The translations under genes were made by a program, and so were the position numbers. A stretch of 43,556 bases of DNA, from the NCBI RefSeq assembly GCF_009600885.1, contig NZ_VCLA01000071.1, positions 1 through 43,556 of the forward strand. The letters are read 5' to 3'. The stretch is from Streptomyces jumonjinensis. Its GTDB lineage: Bacteria > Actinomycetota > Actinomycetes > Streptomycetales > Streptomycetaceae. Each line of letters begins with the position of its first letter. Position 1 is the first letter of the stretch. Positions 17,012-25,281 of the stretch are shown here, one piece after another. The notes under the pieces were generated by a model, which made no database searches, was not told where the DNA came from, and saw only the letters and a list, made by a program, of their open reading frames with translations.

Positions 17012-17069
17012 CCTTGGAACGCGTGGAGGGGCCCGGCCGGTCGGCCGGGCCCCTCCACGCGTTCCAAGG
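17012..17069. terminator. Perfect 28-bp inverted repeat, bidirectional terminator
   Basis: Arms 17012-17039 and 17042-17069 are exact reverse complements with only GT between them. The arms begin CCTTGGAACGCGTGGAGGGG. It lies between the convergent DUF3159 gene (ends 16992) and the TrkA gene (ends 17102). This is among the longest perfect hairpins in the window. Confidence 0.9.
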
Positions 17070-17101
17070 GGGCTCTGCGGCCCTGCGAGGCCCCGGGTGG
17101 A

Positions 17102-17770
17102 CTAGACCTCTCGGCGGACCGAGAGCAGGTCCTCCAGCTGCTCCTCACGGGCCTGCGCCGCCACGAAGAGCAGTTCGTCGCCCGCTTCGAGGGTCTCCTC
17201 CGAGGTCGGGGTCAGCACCCGGGAGCCCCGGATGATCGTGACCAGCGAGGTGTCCTCGGGCCAGGCCACGTCCCCCACCTGGGTGCCCGCGATCGCGGAC
17301 TCCGGAGGCAGGGTCAGCTCGACCAGGTTGGCGTCGCCGTGGCTGAAGCGCAGCAGCCGTACGAGATCGCCGACGCTCACCGCCTCCTCCACCAGCGCCG
17401 ACATCAGCCGCGGCGTGGAGACGGCCACATCCACGCCCCAGGACTCGTTGAAGAGCCACTCGTTCTTCGGGTTGTTGACCCGGGCCACCACTCTCGGCAC
17501 CCCGTACTCCGTCTTGGCCAGCAGCGACACGACCAGGTTGACCTTGTCGTCACCGGTCGCCGCGATCACCACATGGCAGCGCTGGAGCGCCGCCTCGTCG
17601 AGCGAGGTGATCTCGCAGGCGTCGGCCAGCAGCCATTCCGCCTGCGGCACCCGCTCCACCGAGATCGCCGTCGGCGCCTTGTCGACCAGCAGGACCTCGT
17701 GCCCGTTCTCCAGCAGTTCCCCGGCGATGGAACGGCCCACCGCGCCGGCGCCCGCGATAGCGACCCGCAT
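17102..17770 (-). CDS. trkA: TrkA-family potassium regulator (second RCK protein)
   Basis: This 222-residue cytosolic RCK protein regulates K+ channels or transporters through NAD(H)/nucleotide binding. The RCK_N domain starts with the Rossmann loop VAIAGAGAVGRSIAGEL; Asp31 in VLLVDKAP closes the nucleotide site. The motif VVIAATGDDKVNLVVSLLAK follows. The C-terminal TrkA_C domain (about 140-215) contains VTIIRGSRVLTPTSEETLEAGD. ATG 17770 overlaps the TGA of the upstream trkA gene (TGATG on the minus strand), so the pair is translationally coupled. A GTG one codon upstream is an alternative. Partner and ligand cannot be told from sequence. Confidence 0.93.
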   Translation of the reverse strand: MRVAIAGAGAVGRSIAGELLENGHEVLLVDKAPTAISVERVPQAEWLLADACEITSLDEAALQRCHVVIAATGDDKVNLVVSLLAKTEYGVPRVVARVNNPKNEWLFNESWGVDVAVSTPRLMSALVEEAVSVGDLVRLLRFSHGDANLVELTLPPESAIAGTQVGDVAWPEDTSLVTIIRGSRVLTPTSEETLEAGDELLFVAAQAREEQLEDLLSVRREV

Positions 17771-18438
17771 CACTGACCGCCTTCCTCGGGGCCCTCGGCG
17801 AAGGCCGCCTCGACCTTCTCGATCTCATCCGTACGCATCATCACGTGCACGAGGTCGCCCTCCTGGAGCACGGTCCCGGAGGTCGGCAGCACGGCCTCCC
17901 CGAGCCGGGTGAGGAATGCGACCCGCACCCCCGTCTCCTCCTGGAGGGTGCTGACCTTGTGTCCGATCCAGGCGGGCGAGGTGTGCACCTCCGCGAGCTG
18001 TATCCCACCGCTCGGATCGCGCCACAGCGGCTCGGCCCCGGAGGGCAGCAGCCGGCGCAGCATCTGGTCGGCGGTCCAGCGGACCGTGGCGACGGTCGGG
18101 ATGCCGAGGCGCTGATAGACCTCGGCGCGGCGCGGGTCGTAGATCCGGGCCGCGACATTCTCGATGTTGAACATCTCGCGCGCGACCCGCGCGGCGATGA
18201 TGTTGGAGTTGTCGCCGCTGCTGACGGCGGCGAACGCGCCCGCCTCCTCGATGCCCGCCTCGCGCAGAGTGTCCTGGTCGAAGCCGACGCCGGTCACCCG
18301 GCGACCACCGAACGAGGAGCCCAGTCGCCGGAAGGCGGTGGGGTCCTGGTCGATCACCGCGACCGTGTGCCCCTGTTGCTCCAGGGTCTGCGCGAGAGCG
18401 GCTCCCACTCGCCCGCATCCCATGATGACGATGTGCAC
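17770..18438 (-). CDS. trkA: TrkA-family potassium regulator (first RCK protein)
   Basis: This 222-residue protein is paralogous to its downstream neighbour. The RCK_N domain opens VHIVIMGCGRVGAALAQTLE, with Asp30 in VAVIDQDPTAF and the conserved VSSGDNSNIIAARVARE. The TrkA_C domain contains RLGEAVLPTSGTVLQEGDLVHVMM. GTG 18438 is chosen: GGAAGGA lies upstream and the Rossmann strand begins at once. Paired RCK genes usually make a heteromeric regulator. It is transcribed divergently from the KimA-like permease, which supports a shared K+ role. Confidence 0.93.
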   Translation of the reverse strand: MHIVIMGCGRVGAALAQTLEQQGHTVAVIDQDPTAFRRLGSSFGGRRVTGVGFDQDTLREAGIEEAGAFAAVSSGDNSNIIAARVAREMFNIENVAARIYDPRRAEVYQRLGIPTVATVRWTADQMLRRLLPSGAEPLWRDPSGGIQLAEVHTSPAWIGHKVSTLQEETGVRVAFLTRLGEAVLPTSGTVLQEGDLVHVMMRTDEIEKVEAAFAEGPEEGGQ

Positions 18439-18637
18439 GACCGTCCTTCCGGCTGCCACTGCCCGGGCAGATGGCAATTCTTTGCTCAGTATTTAACGGT
18501 GCTCTGGCTTAAAGGGTCTCAGACCTTCGCCCAAGCTACACATGCCAGGCAGGACAAGGACACCGGGTATCAGGAGGAGCCGGAGATTCCGCCGGAGAGC
18601 GGGGGTGGTGTGGTGGGCGGGGCCCATATCGAACGCT

Positions 18638-18643
18638 TACGAT
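18638..18643 (+). promoter_or_regulatory. -10 box for a leaderless KimA-like permease mRNA
   Basis: TACGAT ends 7 nt before the GTG at 18651. Transcription would start at the start codon, leaving no room for a 5' riboswitch. Confidence 0.45.
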
Positions 18644-18650
18644 CCTCTCC

Positions 18651-20699
18651 GTGTCCAAACTGACCGACCTGCCCAAACGCATTCTGATCGGCAGGGCGCT
18701 GCGCAGTGACAAGCTGGGGGAAACGCTCCTCCCCAAGCGCATCGCGCTGCCTGTCTTCGCCTCCGACCCGCTGTCGTCCGTGGCGTACGCGCCCGGCGAG
18801 GTCCTGCTGGTGCTCTCCATCGCGGGCGTGTCGGCCTACCACTTCAGCCCGTGGATCGCCCTCGCGGTCGTGGTCCTGATGTTCACGGTGGTCGCCTCCT
18901 ACCGGCAGAACGTCCACGCCTATCCCAGCGGCGGCGGCGACTACGAGGTCGCCAACACCAATCTGGGCCCCAAGGCCGGTCTCACCGTCGCCAGCGCCCT
19001 GCTGGTCGACTATGTGCTGACCGTCGCCGTCTCCATCTCCTCCGGTGTGGAGAATCTCGGCTCGGCGATCCCGTTCGTGGTCGAGAACAAGGTTCTGTGC
19101 GCGGTCGCGATCATTGTGCTGCTGACGCTGATGAATCTGCGGGGGGTCAGGGAGTCGGGCAAGCTCTTCGCGATTCCGACCTATATCTTTGTGGCCGCCG
19201 TCTTCACCATGATCGCCTGGGGCGCCTATAAGGGGCTGATCCTCGGCGACTCCATGAAGGCCCCGACCGCGGATTTCGAGATCAAGGCGGAACATCAGGG
19301 GCTGGCCGGCTTCGCGCTGGTCTTTCTCCTGCTGCGGGCCTTCTCCTCCGGCTGTGCTGCGCTCACCGGCGTCGAAGCCATCAGCAATGGGGTCCCCGCT
19401 TTCCGTAAGCCGAAGTCGAGGAACGCGGCCACCACGCTGGCGCTGATGGGTTTTCTCGCGGTCACCATGTTCTGCGGCATCATCGGCCTGGCGATGGCCA
19501 CCGATGTGAAGATGGCCGAGAATCCGGCGCACGATCTGCTCAGCAATGGCGTCGCGGTCGGCGCGAGCTATGTCCAGGACCCGGTGATCTCCCAGGTCGC
19601 GGCGGCTGTCTTCGGTGACGGCACGTTCTTCTTCGTCCTGCTGGCGGCGGCCACCGCCCTGGTGCTCTTCCTGGCCGCGAACACCGCGTACAACGGCTTT
19701 CCGCTGCTCGGCTCGATACTGGCGCAGGACCGCTATCTGCCGCGCCAGCTGCACACCCGCGGCGACCGGCTCGCCTTCTCCAACGGCATTGTGCTGCTGG
19801 CCGGGGCCGCGGCGCTGCTGGTGTGGGTGTACGGCGCGGACTCCACGAAGCTGATCCAGCTCTATATCGTCGGGGTCTTCGTCTCCTTCACCCTCAGCCA
19901 GACCGGCATGGTGCGGCACTGGAACCGTCATCTGCGAACCGAGAAGAACCCCGCCAAGCGCCGCCATATGATCCGCTCCCGGGCGATCAATACTTTCGGG
20001 GCTTTCTTCACCGGACTGGTTCTGGTGGTGGTGCTCGCGACCAAGTTCACCCATGGCGCATGGGTGGCGCTGCTGGGCATGGTGATCTTCTACGGCGTGA
20101 TGTCCGCGATCCGGTGCCATTACGACCGGGTCGCGGAGGAGATCGCGGCCCCCGACGAGCCGAGCGACGACAGCGTACGTCCGTCCCGGGTGCACTCCAT
20201 CGTGCTGGTCTCCAAGGTCCACCGGCCCACCCTGCGGGCGCTGGCGTACGCCAAGCTGATGCGGGTCGACAAGCTGGAGGCGCTGAGCATCAATGTGGAC
20301 CCCGCCGAGATCAAGGCGCTGCGGGCGGAGTGGGAGCGGCGCGGCATCAATGTGCCGCTGAAGATCCTGGACTCGCCCTACCGGGAGATCACCCGGCCGG
20401 TGGTCGAGTATGTGAAGGGGCTGCGCCGGGAGAGCCCGCGCGATGTGGTCAGCGTGGTGATCCCCGAGTATGTGGTGGGGCACTGGTACGAGCATCTGCT
20501 GCACAACCAGAGCGCGCTGCGGCTCAAGGGACGGCTGCTGTTCACTCCCGGGGTGATGGTGACCTCGGTCCCGTATCAGCTGGTGTCCTCGGAGGCGGCG
20601 CGCAAGCGGGCCCGCAAGCGCCAGGACTGGAGCGCGCCGGGCTCGGTGCGCCGGGGCCCGGTGGACGAGCGGCCGAGGGAGCCGAGCGGCCGGGAGTGA
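18651..20699 (+). CDS. APC-superfamily permease, KimA-like potassium transporter
   Basis: This 682-residue protein has about 12 membrane segments and a 170-residue cytosolic C-terminal domain. Stretches match B. subtilis KimA as I remember it: FASDPLSSVAYAPGEVLLVL, ASYRQNVHAYPSGGGDYEVA, LLVDYVLTVAVSISSG, LRAFSSGCAALTGVEAISN and VGVFVSFTLSQTGMVRHW. KimA is a K+:H+ symporter controlled by c-di-AMP through its C-terminal domain. K+ transport is inferred from this similarity and from the divergent pair of TrkA genes; the usual annotation is amino-acid permease. The C-terminus ends in a charged tail (RGPVDERPREPSGRE), partly encoded by a tandem repeat. GTG 18651 is the start, probably leaderless. 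Confidence 0.88.
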   Translation: MSKLTDLPKRILIGRALRSDKLGETLLPKRIALPVFASDPLSSVAYAPGEVLLVLSIAGVSAYHFSPWIALAVVVLMFTVVASYRQNVHAYPSGGGDYEVANTNLGPKAGLTVASALLVDYVLTVAVSISSGVENLGSAIPFVVENKVLCAVAIIVLLTLMNLRGVRESGKLFAIPTYIFVAAVFTMIAWGAYKGLILGDSMKAPTADFEIKAEHQGLAGFALVFLLLRAFSSGCAALTGVEAISNGVPAFRKPKSRNAATTLALMGFLAVTMFCGIIGLAMATDVKMAENPAHDLLSNGVAVGASYVQDPVISQVAAAVFGDGTFFFVLLAAATALVLFLAANTAYNGFPLLGSILAQDRYLPRQLHTRGDRLAFSNGIVLLAGAAALLVWVYGADSTKLIQLYIVGVFVSFTLSQTGMVRHWNRHLRTEKNPAKRRHMIRSRAINTFGAFFTGLVLVVVLATKFTHGAWVALLGMVIFYGVMSAIRCHYDRVAEEIAAPDEPSDDSVRPSRVHSIVLVSKVHRPTLRALAYAKLMRVDKLEALSINVDPAEIKALRAEWERRGINVPLKILDSPYREITRPVVEYVKGLRRESPRDVVSVVIPEYVVGHWYEHLLHNQSALRLKGRLLFTPGVMVTSVPYQLVSSEAARKRARKRQDWSAPGSVRRGPVDERPREPSGRE

Positions 20700-20796
20700 G
20701 GGCGGGCGAGGGGGCCGAGCAGCTGGGAGTGAGCGGCGGCCGAGCAGCTGGGAGTGAGCGGCGGCCGAGGAGCCGAGCGGCCGGGAGTGAGCGGCG
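20681..20796. repeat. 25-bp tandem repeat spanning the permease stop codon
   Basis: Units lie at 20681-20705 (containing the gene's last codons and TGA), 20714-20738, 20739-20763 (identical to the previous one) and 20772-20796. The core is GCCGAGCAGCTGGGAGTGAG. The permease stop codon itself lies in the first unit, so the repeats arose by duplication of the gene's 3' end. Further on, CCTCGCTCAC-type units repeat at about 20878-20910. Confidence 0.75.
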
Positions 20797-20938
20797 GCGG
20801 GCCCCCGGTGACCGACGTAGACTGGTCGGCTGGGCCGTCTGTCAAGACCGCGGCCCCTCCCCCTTCACCCTCCACTCTCACCTCGCTCGCCTCGCTCACC
20901 TCGCTCACCTCTTTCAAGACCTCTGGAGTCACCCCGCC

Positions 20939-22276
20939 ATGCAGAACGCGTCCGAGTCTTCGCTTTCTTCGCTGGTGGGGCAGGAGTACGAGGTCGAGAT
21001 CGGCCCCGTCGCCCACGGCGGACACTGTGTCGCCCGCACCGACGACGGCCGGGTGCTCTTCGTACGGCACACCCTGCCCGGCGAGAAGGTCGTCGCACGG
21101 GTCACCGACGGCGACGAGGACTCGCGGTTTCTGCGGGCCGACGCGGTGCGGATCATCGAGGCGGCGAAGGACCGTGTCGAGGCGCCCTGCCCGTTCTCCG
21201 GGCCGGGCAAGTGCGGCGGCTGCGACTGGCAGCATGTGAAGCCGGGCGCGCAGCGGCGGTTCAAGGGCGAGGTGATCGCCGAGCAGCTGCTCCGGCTCGC
21301 CGGCCTCACCCCGGAGGAAGCGGGCTGGGACGGCACCGTGATGCCCGCTCCCGGTGACAAGCTGCCGCCGGGCGAGGTGCCCGCCTGGCGCACCCGGGTG
21401 CAGTACGCGATCGACGCGGAGGGCCGGGCGGGTCTGCGCAAGCACCGTTCGCACGAGGTCGAGCCGGTCGACCACTGCATGATCGCGGCTCCCGGCGTCA
21501 GCGAGCTGGGCGTCGAGAAGCGGTCCTGGCCGCAGATGGCGTCCGTGGAGGCGATCGCGGCGACCGGCTCCCACGACCGTCAGGTCATCCTCACTCCCGC
21601 CCCCGGCGGCCGTCTGCCGCTGGTGGAGCTGGACAAGCCGGTCTCGGTGCTGCGGGTCGACGAGCGCGACGGCGGGGTGCACCGGGTGCACGGCCGGGCG
21701 TTCGTACGGGAGCGGGCGGACGGCCGTACGTACCGCGTCGGCATGGGCGGCTTCTGGCAGGTTCATCCGGAGGCGGCGGACGTTCTGGTGAAGGCCGTGA
21801 TGCAGGGGCTGATGCCGCGCAAGGGCGAGACGGCGCTCGATCTGTACTGCGGGGTCGGGCTCTTCGCGGGCGCGATCGCCGAGCGGGTCGGCGAGGACGG
21901 CGCGGTGCTCGGCATCGAGTCCTCCAAGCGCGCGGTGGAGGACGCCCGCCACAACCTCGCCGACCTCGACCGCGTCCGCATCGAACAGGGCAAGGTCGAC
22001 CAGGTCCTGCCGCGCACCCGGATCACCGAGACGGACCTGATCGTCCTGGACCCCCCGCGCGCGGGCGCGGGCAAGCAGACCGTCCGCCACCTGGCGGGCC
22101 TGGGCGCACGCCGGATCGCCTATGTGGCCTGCGACCCGGCGGCCCTGGCACGGGACCTGAAGTACTTCGCGGAGGCGGGCTACCGGTCGCGGACGCTGCG
22201 GGCGTTCGACCTGTTCCCGATGACGCACCATGTGGAGTGCGTGGCGATCCTTGAACCGACTAAGAAGGCCGTCTGA
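20939..22276 (+). CDS. TRAM-domain class I SAM-dependent RNA uracil-C5 methyltransferase (TrmA/RlmD family)
   Basis: This 445-residue enzyme methylates a uracil at C5 in rRNA or tRNA. The N-terminal TRAM domain covers about 10-72. An Fe-S-type cysteine set (C84, C92, C95 in CPFSGPGKCGGC, plus the Cys of DHCM) matches RlmD/RumA proteins. The SAM-binding motif is LDLYCGVGLFAGAIAE, the proline motif is VLDPPRAGAG, and the catalytic nucleophile is Cys398 in AYVACDPAALARDL. ATG 20939 has GGAG upstream; earlier in-frame codons run through the permease gene in another frame and are not coding. This is the last core gene before the accessory region. Confidence 0.93.
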   Translation: MQNASESSLSSLVGQEYEVEIGPVAHGGHCVARTDDGRVLFVRHTLPGEKVVARVTDGDEDSRFLRADAVRIIEAAKDRVEAPCPFSGPGKCGGCDWQHVKPGAQRRFKGEVIAEQLLRLAGLTPEEAGWDGTVMPAPGDKLPPGEVPAWRTRVQYAIDAEGRAGLRKHRSHEVEPVDHCMIAAPGVSELGVEKRSWPQMASVEAIAATGSHDRQVILTPAPGGRLPLVELDKPVSVLRVDERDGGVHRVHGRAFVRERADGRTYRVGMGGFWQVHPEAADVLVKAVMQGLMPRKGETALDLYCGVGLFAGAIAERVGEDGAVLGIESSKRAVEDARHNLADLDRVRIEQGKVDQVLPRTRITETDLIVLDPPRAGAGKQTVRHLAGLGARRIAYVACDPAALARDLKYFAEAGYRSRTLRAFDLFPMTHHVECVAILEPTKKAV

Positions 22277-22604
22277 CCTGCGGTTTTGTCGATGTGCATT
22301 ATGTGCGTTGTGGGCGTTACGGGCGATATCTTGACGCTGATTTGACGCTCGTGACGCTCGTTTGACGCTCGTTGATCATGGTCAGACGGTGCTTTGACCA
22401 TGGGTTTTGCCGTTACTGAGCGTTGCTGCTGACGCTCCGGCACGCTGGATCCACGCCTCTGATGCAGCCATGTCGCACCCCTGCCCGAGCGCTCGCGAGG
22501 GCAGGGAGGCGGTGGGTAGTGACAGCAGCTCCTGGTTCGGCCCTTGCCGACTCGGCTGTTGTCGTAGGCACGTGCCAGGATCTCTCCAGCACTTGGAGGG
22601 CACC
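22277..22604. other. Core/accessory junction spacer with TGACGCT repeats
   Basis: No gene is supported in this 328-nt stretch. Base composition becomes less G/C-rich right after the methyltransferase stop. It contains phased TGACGCT repeats (22332-22369, with a fifth at 22430-22436), GTTGATCATGGTCA at about 22371-22384, and the Shine-Dalgarno GGAGGG (22595-22600) of the next gene. It could be an attachment-site arm region or an old insertion junction; no tRNA is seen. Confidence 0.5.
22332..22369. repeat. Four phased TGACGCT repeats (iteron-like)
   Basis: TGACGCT occurs at 22332-22338, 22343-22349, 22352-22358 and 22363-22369, with spacings of 11, 9 and 11 bp, close to one helical turn. A fifth copy is at 22430-22436. 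Same-face spacing suggests protein-binding sites, such as recombinase arm sites or iterons, but could be slippage. Confidence 0.6.
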
Positions 22605-24287
22605 TTGGCCATTGACTGGGACCGGATCGGGCAGCCGGCCTTCGACCGACACGTCGAAGCGCTGCTGTACAGAGTCTTCGCGCACCATGGCGAGGTGACT
22701 CCCGTCAACGGCCGTGGCGGGGACGGCGGCATCGACGTGGGAGTCACCACAGAGGCAGGTTTGCGGATCTTCCAGCTCAAGTATTACCCGGATGGGTTCC
22801 CCGGCTCGATGAAGGGTCGCCGCGCATCGATCAAGAAGTCCTTCAATCGCGCCATGCAACACGGTCCAGTCGAATGGACCCTTGTAGTGCCCTGTACCTT
22901 GTCTCCCTCTGATCGCGCCTACGTCAACCGGCTGCGGGGTCAGCACTCCGTGCGGATCACTGCTATGGATCGTGCCGAGCTCGACAGCCGATTCGCCCAG
23001 TACCCCGATCTGGAAGCCAGCTTCACCAGGGATCAGCTGCGCGAAGCTGCCAGAGACTTCAATCAGGAGAAGGCACTCCTTTTTGATCCGGAGGACCTTG
23101 CACAGAGAATCTTCGCGCTGGGAATCCGGGCTGACAACGTCGATCCGGACTGGACTTGGGACTTCGAGCGTCAAGGCAGAATGGTCAAGCGGACCCTGCG
23201 CGCCAAGCACCCACAGGCCCACACGGTGAGTCCGGTCTCTCTGACCCTGACAGGACGTCCAGAGGTCATGAGCCCCAGCCTGAAGGCGGCGCTGACCCGC
23301 TCACTGGGATTCGGCACCGCAGAAGAAGTTGTGCTGCCTCCAGAGACTGTCGAGAGCCTTACGGTCAACGGCCCGGCCTGGCTGGCGAAAACAGTCGTCG
23401 ACGCCGAAGTCATCTGGCGCCCTGCACCCCGGCCGCCCGCATCCGGTGAAAGCATGGAACTGGCCTTCCTCGGCGCGCACGGCTCCGTGGCAGCCCGGTA
23501 TGCAGGGACCGTCAACAGCACCGGCTCCGGAGGCCTAGGGATCTCCATCGATGCCGAGATCCATGGTGCTCGACTGCAGTTCATGCTTCCCTTCAGCGAG
23601 GGTGCCGTTCCTGCACTCAGCTACTCATTCGAGCTGGCCGGGCGAAGCCCATCCGAGGCTGCTCGTATCCTGAGTCTGCATCAGCGCCTCATGCGAGGCG
23701 GTGATTTCGACCTCATGCTCAACGGTATGAGCGTCGGCTCGGGAACACTCGCCGGCTGCGGCAGTGACGACGATCTCGAAGAAACTCAGAACCTCTTGCT
23801 GTACCTGTCCGACCTCGATGTCATTCAGCGCCATTGCGAGAACTACTTTCCCGCGCCCTTCACCTTCAGCGGCACCGAACGGATCATGGTCCGATTGGCA
23901 CGGCTGATCATCGAAGGCCGCTGCATGGTTCATCCTTTACTGACCACCATCACCGCCACATTGAATGGGACCATGGACCCGGCAATTGAAACGGTTCTCG
24001 GCGGTGAACCCCAATGCCTTCGATTCACACCACCGAACTTCGAAATCACCATCGGCAATCGAACCCTGGACATCGGGACTGTCCACTTCCTCCATCACCG
24101 AATCGTCGCCACCAACGGTGCTGATGCACTGAGTACCCTGCGAAGCGGACAGGGCGCGGGAACGAAAGTGCTCCTGTGCCCCACAGACGGCGAGCACTAC
24201 CGCGTATTCTTGGACGGCGCTCCAGATGACGGCCTGCCCCTCATCCCCGCACCTCTCGAGCTACCAGGCTTTCCTGAACCTCGCTAG
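22605..24287 (+). CDS. Mrr-like (PD-(D/E)XK) nuclease-domain protein, candidate defence gene
   Basis: This 560-residue protein has an N-terminal restriction-endonuclease-like domain (about 1-110). The order is helix FDRHVEALLYRVF, then GRGGDGGIDVGV (Asp40, Asp44), then strand RIFQLKYYP with Gln57-x-Lys59. The D...QxK pattern is typical of Mrr_cat and type IV enzymes. Residues 110-190 are helical. The remaining 370 residues are beta-rich and not recognised, possibly a target-sensing domain. TTG 22605 is chosen because GGAGGG lies 4 nt upstream and the nuclease domain starts at once. Codon use is visibly less G/C-biased than the core genes, suggesting transfer. It stands alone between the core and two IS elements. 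Confidence 0.72.
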   Translation: MAIDWDRIGQPAFDRHVEALLYRVFAHHGEVTPVNGRGGDGGIDVGVTTEAGLRIFQLKYYPDGFPGSMKGRRASIKKSFNRAMQHGPVEWTLVVPCTLSPSDRAYVNRLRGQHSVRITAMDRAELDSRFAQYPDLEASFTRDQLREAARDFNQEKALLFDPEDLAQRIFALGIRADNVDPDWTWDFERQGRMVKRTLRAKHPQAHTVSPVSLTLTGRPEVMSPSLKAALTRSLGFGTAEEVVLPPETVESLTVNGPAWLAKTVVDAEVIWRPAPRPPASGESMELAFLGAHGSVAARYAGTVNSTGSGGLGISIDAEIHGARLQFMLPFSEGAVPALSYSFELAGRSPSEAARILSLHQRLMRGGDFDLMLNGMSVGSGTLAGCGSDDDLEETQNLLLYLSDLDVIQRHCENYFPAPFTFSGTERIMVRLARLIIEGRCMVHPLLTTITATLNGTMDPAIETVLGGEPQCLRFTPPNFEITIGNRTLDIGTVHFLHHRIVATNGADALSTLRSGQGAGTKVLLCPTDGEHYRVFLDGAPDDGLPLIPAPLELPGFPEPR

Positions 24288-24387
24288 TCTCCCGCCTCAA
24301 GAAATCTCGGCGCCCGAAGAATGCACAGTCGGCCGCCCGTGCACGTCCCAACCCGATCGACCGGCTGCTCTGTTGCTTCGTCGCTAG

Positions 24388-25277
24388 GCAGTGTCTTCAA
24401 ATGATCATTGCTGGTGGATCATGGTGTCGTGATACGTCGTCATGAACTGTCCGATGCGGAGTGGGATTTCGTCCGGCCGTTGTTGCCCGTGTCGTTGCGG
24501 GGGCGGAAGCGGCTGGATGACCGCAGGGTGCTGAACGGGATCGGGTGGAAGTTCCGGACCGGGACGGCCTGGCGGGATGTGCCCGGGCGGTATGGTCCGT
24601 GGGCCACGCTGCATACGCGTTTTCGCAGGTGGGCGGCGGACGGGACGTTCGACCGGATGCTGCGGGCCGCGCAGGCGAAGGCGGACGCGGCGGGAGACAT
24701 CGAGTGGCTGGTGTCGGTCGACTCCACGATCGTCCGCGCTCATCAGCATGCGGCCGGGGCCCGAAAAGGGGGCTCCGCGACCCGGCCATCGGACGGTCCA
24801 GAGGCGGTCTGACCAGCAAGATCCACCTGGCGTGCGACGGCCGGGGCCGCCCGCTCGCCTTCGTCGTGACGGGCGGCAACACCAACGACTGCACCCGGTT
24901 CACCGCCGTGATGGAGGCGATCCGGGTGCCCCGCATTGGACCCGGGCGGCCCCGGGTCCGGCCCGGTCATGTCCTGGGCGACAAGGGCTACAGCTCGAAG
25001 GCGATCCGCACGTGGCTCCGCCGCCGCGGCATCCCGCACACGATCCCCGAGCGGGCCGACCAGGTCCGCAACCGGGCCCGGCGCGGCAGCCAAGGTGGCC
25101 GCCCGCCGGCCTTCGACCGCGAGACGTACAAGCGCCGCAACGTCGTGGAACGGTGCTTCAACCGCTTGAAGCAGTGGCGAGGCATCGCCACCCGCTACGA
25201 CAAGACCGCCCAGTCCTACGAAGCAGCCGTCACCCTCGCATCACTCCTGATGTGGGCGTGACATTTGACGACAGAAC
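24388..25277 (+). mobile_element. IS5-family insertion sequence, 890 bp
   Basis: Terminal inverted repeats are GCAGTGTCTTCAAATG (24388-24403) and the complement of 25262-25277, matching at 12 of 16 positions. Both ends are flanked by CTAG (24384-24387 and 25278-25281), which fits the YTAR target duplication of the IS5 subgroup. It contains one transposase read through a -1 frameshift. Both ends and the gene are intact, so it may be active. Confidence 0.85.
24429..25261 (+). CDS. IS5-family DDE transposase made by -1 frameshift
   Basis: The first frame runs from GTG 24429 to a stop at 24812 and contains the N-terminal DUF4096-like domain (RHELSDAEWDFVRPLLP) and the first catalytic Asp in VSVDSTIVRAHQHAAGA. 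The rest of the enzyme is in the -1 frame to 25261, with the second Asp in GDKGYSSKAIRTWL and the Glu in NVVERCFNRLKQWRGIATRYDK. The frames overlap at AAAAGGGGG (24764-24772), a slippery run of the type used by IS5 elements. The fused product would be about 277 residues. The frame change is therefore probably programmed, not a mutation. Confidence 0.88.
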
Positions 25278-25281
25278 CTAG

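Noticed and set aside
18439..18650. A ydaO-type c-di-AMP riboswitch before the KimA-like gene
   Set aside because: In Bacillus kimA this riboswitch is present, but here a -10 box lies 7 nt before the GTG, leaving no leader, and no matching fold is seen.
22277..22604. tRNA gene or tRNA-end attachment site at the island boundary
   Set aside because: No cloverleaf-forming sequence or T-arm consensus could be found here or next to the integrase.
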